Shown: positions 53,993-61,912 of the stretch, in pieces
How positions within the stretch are numbered: position 1 is the first letter of the stretch
How the letters are laid out: each line of letters begins with the position of its first letter
Assembly (NCBI GenBank): GCA_905221605.1
Contig: CAJNDS010000002.1
Span: 1,355,438-1,419,437 of the forward strand
DNA length: 64,000 nt
Origin: Symbiodinium natans
Taxonomy: Eukaryota > Sar > Dinophyceae > Suessiales > Symbiodiniaceae
Direction of reading: 5' to 3'
Translations under genes and position numbers: made by a program
The notes under the pieces: model-generated
Database searches by the model: none
What the model was told of the DNA's origin: nothing
What the model saw: only the letters and a program-made list of their open reading frames with translations

Positions 53993-54439
53993 TTGCCCTT
54001 TTGGGGGAATGCCATTCGGGAGAAGCTTATTCCCTTTCCCACAAGCAACGCCTCTGGTAATCCCGATGGTATCAGGGAAATTATCGATTGCTTGGGTGAA
54101 AAGGAGCTTCTGTTAGCTTGGACCCTAATTGAGGTCATTGGGCGGTTGGATGTTGCTACACAACCCCGCGTGAGCAGAAGAAAACCGGAAAAAATAAGTG
54201 ACTACAATCTCCGTGCCATCTCTTGCGTGGGAGAACGAGCGTTAGCACAATCGCTTTCCGAGCACTTCAACCTGACCCCTAAGTGGTCCGCACGGCTAAT
54301 TGGAGCGATGGTCTGGCATAAAAATGGATGGAGGAGGGTTGATGTGCTGCTCCAGGTAATTTCTCCAAGAGCTACAACCATTGCACGTGAACTGTGCGAG
54401 CGCGAACAATTCCCCTGCCACTTTACTTGGCCATGGTGA
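53993..54439 (+). CDS. ORF, 148 codons, unrecognised
   Basis: Reads DGIREIIDCLGEKELLLAWT, LIEVIGRLDVATQPRVSRRK, SCVGERALAQSLSEHFNLTP, KWSARLIGAMVWHKNGWRRV, DVLLQVISPRATTIARELCE. It is predicted mostly helical. The composition is that of a real protein, but the family is unknown. It lies 39 bp after the previous ORF in another frame and may belong to the same decayed or spliced gene. Confidence 0.4.
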   Translation: MPFWGNAIREKLIPFPTSNASGNPDGIREIIDCLGEKELLLAWTLIEVIGRLDVATQPRVSRRKPEKISDYNLRAISCVGERALAQSLSEHFNLTPKWSARLIGAMVWHKNGWRRVDVLLQVISPRATTIARELCEREQFPCHFTWPW

Positions 54440-54552
54440 TCTTGGTTTGGTCACTTCCGCGCTTAATTTAATCGGAGCTACGTCTTAGGCTTTAATCGCC
54501 CCTGGCTAGGCCCACCTCACTTCGGCCATCTGTACGCAGACAGTGGAGCTAT

Positions 54553-55788
54553 GTGCCATGCGTCCACTGGGTGAGGGTGTGGATGCCCCCTGCGCGTTTT
54601 GTGCAGAGTGGGCTTTTATTGCCTATAATTGGTACCGGTACCTTTGTACGTACTCCTTTGTCTCCTGTTGACCTTTCTGTTGCCCCCTTTTGTTGCAATG
54701 GTTGTACTTGTCCCTCCCCGTTGGCTACTTATGAGTGGCCCCTTGCATGCTTTGCCTTTTGCTCAAGCTACCAGGGAAATCTTGTGACGATTTCAACAGG
54801 CGCAATGGCTCTCTGCCTTGATTTGGCACCAGAACAGCTTAGAAAAGTCCTCGGGTTTCCCTCTGCAGGACAGCCTGGCCTGTTCTCGTATGAGAACTGT
54901 TTTGGCACAATGGGTTCCGGCATTGCTTTCCACATCCTTCAGCTTGCAGGGATGATCACGATCAGCGCCTATCTGGGTACCGACGTTGCCTCTGCGCAAA
55001 TGGTGGCAATTGCATTCCAACTCATAACCCGCTGTTGGCAAAAAGGGTTAGCCCTCCAGCTGCGTGAGATTGAGGGGCATGGCTGCCTCGTGTGGCAACA
55101 ATGGGGGCTGCAAACATTGCGCACTATGGGCTCCAGCCACCTCGGTGGGCCCTGCATTATTGCGCTCCCTGTCACACTGCATGCCTCCTGCAGGATTGCG
55201 ATCACCTCAATGTGCAGCTATGAGGTCTTCTTCCTCAGGCTGAGCTCGCTACCCGATCTACTACTCCTTCGTCTCCGTGCGCCGCCCCACACCTTGCAAC
55301 AGCCACCCCCTATGCTACTCGCCAGAGCTACGCACCATGGATTCTGGCCGGGTGTAATCGGGCGGCCGGTTGGGCCCCTACCAGCAAACAATGGTACTGG
55401 GGCGCCTCGAACACAAGAATTCCAGTTTACCACGCAAATGGCATGTGCGTTTCAGGAACAAGGTCTCGGTGCTGCTTGCACATTTGCGGGGCAAGTTGCT
55501 ACCTTTGTCTTGGCCGAGGCAGGGCTGGAGTTCGGCTGCATGCTCAAGTACTCTATGTGCTGCTCGCCTTATACCCAGGGGGAATGGTACCTCATTGACT
55601 CCACCCAACTAGGTGCCGAGCTCTTCCCGCTGATCTTGGGTGCGACTGCATTTCCACTGGATCTCAATCTGCTACAAGTTCAGGTGATTGTACAAGGGAT
55701 GACCTTTGCTGTCCCTCTGCTCAGTTTCCTGATTGACTGGCCAGTTGGAACTGTCTTTGTCGCAGTCGCCTTTCAACCCGCCGGATAG
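54553..55788 (+). CDS. Long ORF, 411 codons, hydrophobic, unrecognised
   Basis: This is the longest non-repeat ORF in the window; 411 open codons by chance would be very unlikely. The protein is rich in Leu, Ala, Cys and Gly with several hydrophobic stretches (AMALCLDLAPEQLRKVLGFP, GIAFHILQLAGMITISAYLG). It contains PPHTLQQPPPMLLA and ends FLIDWPVGTVFVAVAFQPAG. No family is recognised. The segmental duplication begins inside this ORF (55552), so its last 79 codons recur at 61913-62149. It may encode part of an uncharacterised dinoflagellate mobile element. Confidence 0.45.
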   Translation: MPCVHWVRVWMPPARFVQSGLLLPIIGTGTFVRTPLSPVDLSVAPFCCNGCTCPSPLATYEWPLACFAFCSSYQGNLVTISTGAMALCLDLAPEQLRKVLGFPSAGQPGLFSYENCFGTMGSGIAFHILQLAGMITISAYLGTDVASAQMVAIAFQLITRCWQKGLALQLREIEGHGCLVWQQWGLQTLRTMGSSHLGGPCIIALPVTLHASCRIAITSMCSYEVFFLRLSSLPDLLLLRLRAPPHTLQQPPPMLLARATHHGFWPGVIGRPVGPLPANNGTGAPRTQEFQFTTQMACAFQEQGLGAACTFAGQVATFVLAEAGLEFGCMLKYSMCCSPYTQGEWYLIDSTQLGAELFPLILGATAFPLDLNLLQVQVIVQGMTFAVPLLSFLIDWPVGTVFVAVAFQPAG

Positions 55789-56083
55789 TCCCCTTCCTCT
55801 TGATCTGACGATCGATCCCATGTTGCCTGTAGTTATGTTGCAAGTGCTGATTGTACAGCTCATGCGACAAAGGAGCGGATACCTTGAGAATCGAGCATTT
55901 GTGCTCTGTGATGAGCAAGGCTTCGTAGCTGACATCTGCACCAGAATCCAGACTTTCTTTCCGCCTGATGCAAGAGTGTTTCTCAAGTACAAATGCCTTA
56001 CTTTTGAGGGTCACATGTTCCGACCGTCTCTGCCTAGCCAAACTGATCTTGTTGACTTGCGAACTTTTTTGCCGGCTCACTGA
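55733..56083 (+). CDS. ORF, 116 codons, conserved in both duplicates
   Basis: Overlaps the end of the 411-codon ORF in another frame. Reads PPDSPLPLDLTIDPMLPVVM, LQVLIVQLMRQRSGYLENRA, FVLCDEQGFVADICTRIQTF, FPPDARVFLKYKCLTFEGHM. It is identical at protein level to 62094-62444, as expected for a recent duplication, so conservation is no proof of selection. The sequence looks like a genuine small globular domain. Family unknown. Confidence 0.4.
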   Translation: MTGQLELSLSQSPFNPPDSPLPLDLTIDPMLPVVMLQVLIVQLMRQRSGYLENRAFVLCDEQGFVADICTRIQTFFPPDARVFLKYKCLTFEGHMFRPSLPSQTDLVDLRTFLPAH

Positions 56084-56190
56084 CTGTGCAGTTCGGAGGA
56101 GGTCCAAGGCACATTAACGACGGCAAGGGACTTGGTACACCTTGGACAATTTGCCCCCTACCCTATGTCGGATTTGCGCGAACAGCCTGA

Positions 56191-56311
56191 CGACCTTGAA
56201 AGCGACCCCAGGCAGCTTGAGTACCCGCACTCTTGCCCTGCCGCAGACCCCTTCCTTGGACTTCTCACCTGCAATTCTGACGTTCATTCTTGGGTGCGAC
56301 CCTCCGTCTCT
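56191..56311 (+). repeat. 120-bp dispersed repeat, second copy
   Basis: See 53191-53311; offset 3000. Confidence 0.95.
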
Positions 56312-57816
56312 CCTTTCCCATGCCATGGAGAGGATCCAGTCAGAATCCTTGCGCCTGTTGTGGCACGGCGTCCCCTCTTGGAACTTTGTCAAATCAGATT
56401 CGTGCTCGCACGACCTGCGGACTGCCCACAGCGCTGACTCTGCCTTGTTTCCACCTGGGCTAGAATGGTGCGATAGACAAGGAATTTGTCCGTGGCGCTT
56501 GATCACCTGGAGTCAACTGGCCATCTAGTCGGTTGTTTGCCTTGCAGCGGTCAACTCACAATGGCTCCAACTACTTCTAGGAGGCTTGAAGGGAAAGCCT
56601 TTCTTCGCGGTTCCCACTGTGGGAGCTTGCTGAGGCCTTCTTCTGCGTTACACCACTTGACTCTTTTCCGTTTGCGCGTGATTTCATGTGTCCGGACCAG
56701 CTCAGAATGTGCTGCTGCTGGGCGGAAGAAAAGCCCATGAACTTCATCGGCCAGCCCAAATTGATCCTTCTCACCCTTCAATGCTGGAGAATCAAGGTAG
56801 CTTGTGGCCTTGCACCCAGTCTATTTTGCAACGCCCAATACCGGTGCACGTGAGGCTGCCATCGCAACAGATTGAGGTTTAATGGGCTTGGGCCGCCATG
56901 GCGGCGCACCCGTCGTTGGGCAGTGGCTGGCCCGTTGTGAGCATGATCCAGCCCGAACAGCAAGTGTAGCTGTCGCCTTCCATGATTGGCAAAAGATTTC
57001 AAGGTGCTCATAAGGATAGCACCGTGCCCAATCACTGTCGCCGCCTCCGTTTACAGCGGTGTAGAGACTGCCACCGATGATCAAAGAGGCCGCCATGTGA
57101 AGCTGACCTACTAATCTCCAAGGGGCAGTCGGGCGCCTGCACACTTTGAGCCGTGGTTGTAAAGAAGCCATGCGAAGGTGCAACATGCCTTTTGCAAGCA
57201 TCGACATCAGCAATAAGTCTGGCACTAATGAAGGCGGTCATTTTCCAGGTGGCCGCACAAAGGTGTGGCAGGGACCTACGAGGGGGGAGCTCAGGCGTGT
57301 GAGCGCGGGCGCCCTCATGCACCTGAATATCCCCCCTCCCCTGGCAACCAGAGCGCGCAAGCAGGAGCCCGCACTGAGTCCGGTCCCAAGTCGTGGACCT
57401 GTCCGGACAGCGTCACTGGACGGCAGACGCATCCCATCGAACTGACAACCTCGCGCACCGGAGATCCAATGAGGCTGCAGCTGCCGTGAGTGCGGGCGCT
57501 CTTACGTGGCGTATTGAAGCTCTACAACTCAACCCAAGCTCCAGTGGCGTCCAGACGTCTCCTGTTCTGGGAAAGGCTCGTGCTTCAATTATGCACCATA
57601 AACTCAGACAAACAGTGCAGACATCAAAGAGAATGCAACGCAGCGCATCAGTCATGAAGCTGCCTGTTGCAAGTCACTGGGATTCCAGGAGCTGTTAGTT
57701 CTGCAGGGCATCAGGAGCACTATGACTGCCACTGGGCAAACATACCAACGGATTGTCACGGCTGTCGCAGCAGCTGAGCTCGCGCATTCGGTGGGTGGGC
57801 CTGGCTGGCACATCAC

Positions 57817-58212
57817 TTGCGAGATCTCTCGCTGGAGACGCAAAACGCATTAGCCAAGGAATATGGAGCGCTGCTTGCCATGTTTAGGCGCCCGCCTGGA
57901 CCACAACAAACGGCGGTCTTGGAGTGGGCAAGACCCATCATTGCGCAAAGCCAGACAGACTTTCCGCTGTGCTTGATCAAGGCCCACCTTGAGCAACACC
58001 TTCTGCTGGCTTGGCGACTCACGGATAGTCGAGCCGCACTGCTCTTACAAGCAGTCTCTGAAGCGGTTCCCCAAACCGATGCCATCATCCTTGAGTGGGT
58101 AGCCTGTTTTCTTGACGAACGCATTGCTACCGATATTCTTGAGCATCTTGATGACGAAACGATGCATCTACTTGAGGATAATGCCCAGGAAGATAGTGAC
58201 TCCGAACTCTAG
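57817..58212 (+). CDS. ORF, 131 codons, helical, acidic C-terminus
   Basis: Reads LETQNALAKEYGALLAMFRR, AVLEWARPIIAQSQTDFPLC, LIKAHLEQHLLLAWRLTDSR, ending DILEHLDDETMHLLEDNAQE and DSDSEL before the stop. It is predicted all-helical with an acidic tail. The true start may be upstream in a spliced exon. No family is recognised. It lies just outside the duplicated block. Confidence 0.4.
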   Translation: MRDLSLETQNALAKEYGALLAMFRRPPGPQQTAVLEWARPIIAQSQTDFPLCLIKAHLEQHLLLAWRLTDSRAALLLQAVSEAVPQTDAIILEWVACFLDERIATDILEHLDDETMHLLEDNAQEDSDSEL

Positions 58213-58414
58213 GCTTCGTGGATGTTAAAATCAAGTGGCTGCTTCATCAGTACTTGCGGCTCTTCTTGCCACACACTGCTTGCAAGGGCTGCTGTGCGAA
58301 CACTTAGTTTTCACGCGCTGTGTTTCGTCTTCTGTTGATGGCTCTCAGGTAAGACTGCCCAGTCACCTCTCCCTTGCCCCCCGTGTACCGGGTAGGTAGC
58401 TGCTCCTTTGCGCC

Positions 58415-58831
58415 ATGGCAGCTCGTGAACCCCTCGGTCTCGAGACCCAGCAGCCGCCTACTCTCGTTGCCCCGCCGCTCATCGCTGGACGAAACAACAC
58501 GTGGCACACCGTCCGCCATGGCAACGCGACTCTCCCCTTTGTGGTGTCGCGGCCGAATGCTGACTGTGGCGAAGCCAATGCGGTGGTACTACTCCTTCCA
58601 GGCTGTGGACACTTCTACGTGGAAAACCATTATCCGCTACCCTGGCAAGGAGCCATTGAGCATCTTTGGAGCAATCTCGCTTTCAAGCGGACCATTCTGG
58701 CCCGCGGCGGGCTCGGCTGGTTCCCCGCCTGCCTGAATGTTGCCTTGGACTGGACAAAAGCAGTCGACACCATGGAGATCGTTGCGCTTCTGCAGGCAGC
58801 CAAAAGTGATGGCCAAATGGGGGGTTGGTGA
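58415..58831 (+). CDS. ORF, 138 codons, unrecognised
   Basis: Reads PLIAGRNNTWHTVRHGNATL, PFVVSRPNADCGEANAVVLL, LPGCGHFYVENHYPLPWQGA, IEHLWSNLAFKRTILARGGL. It overlaps the next ORF by 7 bp in another frame (58825-59316), so the two may be one gene with a frameshift or programmed shift. No family is recognised. Confidence 0.4.
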   Translation: MAAREPLGLETQQPPTLVAPPLIAGRNNTWHTVRHGNATLPFVVSRPNADCGEANAVVLLLPGCGHFYVENHYPLPWQGAIEHLWSNLAFKRTILARGGLGWFPACLNVALDWTKAVDTMEIVALLQAAKSDGQMGGW

Positions 58832-59316
58832 TCTTCTGCCCGGATGCCTTTAATGCATCGTGCCCGCAACCTCTTGCCTTCGACATTCTGCGCACGGCTG
58901 TTGAAGCTGTGGACATTGTGCGTGGGGCGTTGGCCCGCGCGTTTGCGCAAATCATCCTTTCCAGTGGAGTGCCCACTCCATTGCCTGGCATGCCTGTTGA
59001 CGAAACACTGGACAGTCCGCAGTGCCTTCGAAACACTTCTCTTGCTGGCACGAATGCCAACAGGCATTCTGAATTTGTGTTTGCTTGGGCACTGCACCTG
59101 CAGCAGGAGCACGAGAACCTGGATCGAGACCTGTTTGTGGGGTCTATCACTTTGGAGCCCAATACGCCAGGACACTCTCGGGTGTTTAACAAGAAGCTGC
59201 AGTCGGCAGCGAGCCCCATCGACCTCGATCAGGACAAGCCAGAGTACCCCTTACAAAGCCGAAATCCACCGCATCTTTCACTGTTCGAGCATGGCAGATC
59301 AGCTTCCAGTTATTGA
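58825..59316 (+). CDS. ORF, 163 codons, unrecognised
   Basis: Reads FCPDAFNASCPQPLAFDILR, TAVEAVDIVRGALARAFAQI, NANRHSEFVFAWALHLQQEH, ENLDRDLFVGSITLEPNTPG. It probably continues the preceding ORF. The last 25 codons overlap the start of the acidic ORF at 59291 in a different frame. Confidence 0.4.
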   Translation: MVIFCPDAFNASCPQPLAFDILRTAVEAVDIVRGALARAFAQIILSSGVPTPLPGMPVDETLDSPQCLRNTSLAGTNANRHSEFVFAWALHLQQEHENLDRDLFVGSITLEPNTPGHSRVFNKKLQSAASPIDLDQDKPEYPLQSRNPPHLSLFEHGRSASSY

Positions 59317-59563
59317 TGACGATGATGATGATGATGAGCTGCAAGAGAATGGAGCCGGTCCCTCGCAGCATCAAGGAAACCCTTTTTCGCCGTCAAGCCA
59401 AGCTCAAGGATCTCCAAGTGTTTACGTAACTGTGGACGATTTGAGGATGATGATGCAGCAGATGACCGCGACTACAAAGGCTGCTTACAGAAGCTCCGAA
59501 AGGCTGAAAAGGTTTGAAGGGCTCCACTTAAACTGCACTCATAACGAAGGATTGCCTTTCTGA
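59291..59563 (+). CDS. Short ORF with an Asp run, possible retroelement gag start
   Basis: ATG at 59291 gives MADQLPVIDDDDDDDELQEN, then a Ser/Pro/Gln-rich linker, then VYVTVDDLRMMMQQMTATTK and AYRSSERLKRFEG. An acidic start followed by a helix near V-D-D-L-R-x-M is how I remember many dinoflagellate copia gag regions beginning, but the match is weak and nothing follows in frame. The Asp run comes from a (GAT)n microsatellite at 59315-59337. Confidence 0.35.
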   Translation: MADQLPVIDDDDDDDELQENGAGPSQHQGNPFSPSSQAQGSPSVYVTVDDLRMMMQQMTATTKAAYRSSERLKRFEGLHLNCTHNEGLPF

Positions 59564-59832
59564 TCTCCATGAGGACGGTGGACACGTGGTTTCGCATCCC
59601 GCCTGAGATGCTCTAAGGAGGATCGAGGTTTTAAGGTCCTTCTCCAGCTTCTTGCCAAATGACGCTTATACTCCTCCATCACCCTCTTAGATCAGGCAGC
59701 TGGTCTTGCACGGCTCGACGGTTGAAAGAGCTGCATCAGCTGTCCTAAAGCCTTGTAGCCGTTCTGCGATGGAACGCTTCTGCCGCGCACCAGCCTCGAG
59801 AGCAACGCGTGCGTTGACTTCTCTTCAAAGCT
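59564..59832. other. No clear feature between ORFs and the copia fragment
   Basis: Minus-strand frames may include more decayed copia sequence. Nothing is certain. Confidence 0.3.
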
Positions 59833-60612
59833 TCAGAATCGCTTATCCATCGAATCTCTGCAGTTGGAAACTGTTCGATCTTCTTCAGATCCTCGGAGTA
59901 GACCATATGTGCCACCACATATTGTTTGAGTGACCACACCCACTGCAACCACTAGGAGTGCTCCTCCTCTCTTGTTGTCGGCTTGAACGTATTGGAACGC
60001 GGAAGAAATCATGCTCATCTCACTTATCCAAGTGCAGCCTTCAAAGAGCTGGCCTGTACCGCAGCCATTGCAGCGCTCGCGGCACCTCCACCAGGACCGG
60101 CCCTTCATCAAGCCTCCACAGCCGTGCGTCGTGTCAATCCCAGCCTCTGTCTTGCATTCACCACAGCACGCAACGGACAGCATCACACCTCAACTTTACT
60201 GTCGCATGAACCAAGGATTGAATGAACCTCATTACCTTAACCCCGATAGTGCTGCCTTTGCTCTTACAGCGTATTGCCGTGATGGCACCAGTGGCGGAAT
60301 CGTGTGATCAGACAGCAAAGTACACTTGAAGAAGGTTCACCTGCTACAGACTTAAACTCGTTCGAGGAAGAACTGAACCCGGCATAGCAGAAGTCGAAAG
60401 AGACGCTTGGGAGGTCTTGTGGCGCGGCATTTGTAGCCTCTGATCTGTCCGAAACAGATCGCATGGTGATGCAGTGGCTGCACCACGCCGCGTATGGCGT
60501 GTGAGTAAGCTTGTAAATAAGCTGTTGCTCTCTGGACGGAACATCGGGGATTGATTGCATGTGGGGCAATTCGAGCAGCTCCCTCTGAAGCATCTCGAGC
60601 TGTCTTAGGCAA
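59833..60612 (-). pseudogene. Ty1/copia integrase remnant
   Basis: From 60593 downwards the minus strand reads ELLELPHMQSIPDVPSREQQ, then KLTHTPYAAWCSHCITMRSV (the H...C-x-x-C zinc-type start of copia integrase) and SVSFDFCYAGF, the first catalytic-core strand. After a stop, the next frame continues DSATGAITAIRCKSKGSTIG then VKVMRFIQSLVHATVKLRCD, the usual second part of the core. Further down the similarity fades. With a stop, a frame change and missing acidic residues, it is dead. Orientation is minus. Confidence 0.7.
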
Positions 60613-60716
60613 GTGACAGCTTTTTGCTTCTCAAGGTGTTAGCAGGCTTAGCAACGGGATTGCTAAGAGGCTTTTCCATGTCAAGACATAGGAACATTAG
60701 CTTCTGAAGCATTGGT

Positions 60717-61183
60717 TTAGCTAGGTGGATCTGAAGCTGCAACGTCTTGTGGGCTGCTTGGTGCAGGCAAGGCCTTCCTTGTCTTGGCCGGGGGAACCAT
60801 CTTAGTTCCTATCACTCCACTACTGCAGTTCCAAGGAAAACCCTCAATATCGGCATACAAAGTAGCATCATGCTTCCCTTCGTGACCTATGCGTCTAACC
60901 CGATCGAGTGACTCGAACACCACCTTTGCTTCCAACCACATACATGTTGTTCAGTCAGACCAGTCTTGGTCAAGAAAATCGCCTTCAGCCATTTAGGGTC
61001 TCCTTTCTTTTTGCATGCACTTGTGCAAACACTGGCTCTCCATACGCCACAAGCTTCCCGGTGTAAGCAGCGTTGCAAGTGCGTTAATACCGTAAGTCCT
61101 CCTGCCACAGCGAACCTGTTCCGGATCCATGCAGTATGCACAAAAGACCATGCGAAGAGAGGATGCCCAGCTCGATCATGCAC
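60717..61183 (-). pseudogene. Second copia fragment, region between integrase and reverse transcriptase
   Basis: In mixed frames the minus strand reads YTGKLVAYGEPVFAQVHAKR, then WLKAIFLTKTGLTEQHVCGW, then VVFESLDRVRRIGHEG and IEGFPWNCSSGVIGTKMVPP. This is the order found after the integrase core in dinoflagellate copia polyproteins (GEPV box, W-x-G/L-x-K-T box, R-x-x-R-R box). In a single element this part would lie downstream of the integrase at 59.8-60.6 kb, but here it is upstream. The two are therefore separate insertions or rearranged. Confidence 0.6.
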
Positions 61184-61912
61184 CCAGTTTTAGAGCGCAC
61201 GCCAACCTTCGGATCAGGTCTACCGCTTTCTCAACACACCCGTCGGCTTGGTGGTGGCCAACAGAAGGAGCCTTTTGTGATGGACATATGGGTCGATCGA
61301 TCAAGCAAGGTTGGTTTCCGTGCCAAAATGCTCAGAGCTTCTGAGACGCCAGTTCTGATGGGGTTGACTTCTGCCATGGGGTCAGACGTAGGCCCTGTCG
61401 AAGTTCGAGAACTCTGCGTCATCCTGTGAGGGTGCGACACGGTGAGTTTTGCAGTTTGCAGTTTTGTGCGCATAGCTTGGAGTCTGCTCAGCTTTTGAAG
61501 TTTTCCCAGTAGCCTGAGCACGATTAGTGGTGCAGGAACGTTTTGCCTCATAGAGAACCACTCTTGTCGAGTTTCGTGACTTGAGGGTAGTTTTGGAGGT
61601 CTTTTAAGCCGAGCTGGCAAGTTGGAGAGCTGTGATACGTTTTCCACTTCTCAAGTGACGAGCACTGGTGTGAGTGCTGCAAGCCAAAACAGAAGAGTTG
61701 TCCGAGTGTCTGAGCTTGTTTGCTTGGTTTGGACTTGTGTGAGTTGGCTTGGTTGTATCCTTGGTGCCTTGCTTGGCATCTTGGGTTTTTAACGTGGTAG
61801 CGGAGCGTGGAAGCTCTGTTGCAAAGAAAGAAAGTGAGCCCAATACGCTGACTTGGTGTGTGCTTGAGTTGTCTTGGCATGGAGGGCCGTGGAAGGCCAT
61901 CGTACTACCACA
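61184..61912. other. Spacer before the second duplicate; no recognised gene
   Basis: T-rich on the plus strand with CTTGGTTTGG-like words. Minus frames at 61231-61647 and 61548-61880 are open but unrecognised. Confidence 0.35.

Larger units (their letters stand above)
55552..57690 (+). repeat. Segmental duplication, copy 1
   Basis: Matches 61913 to the window end (offset 6361 at the start). Only a handful of substitutions are visible over 2 kb, plus a 7-bp indel near 56993 and two deletions in copy 2 near 57287 and 57347. The left junction is sharp: TCTATGTGCTGCTCGCC is shared and the sequence before it is unrelated. Confidence 0.95.
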
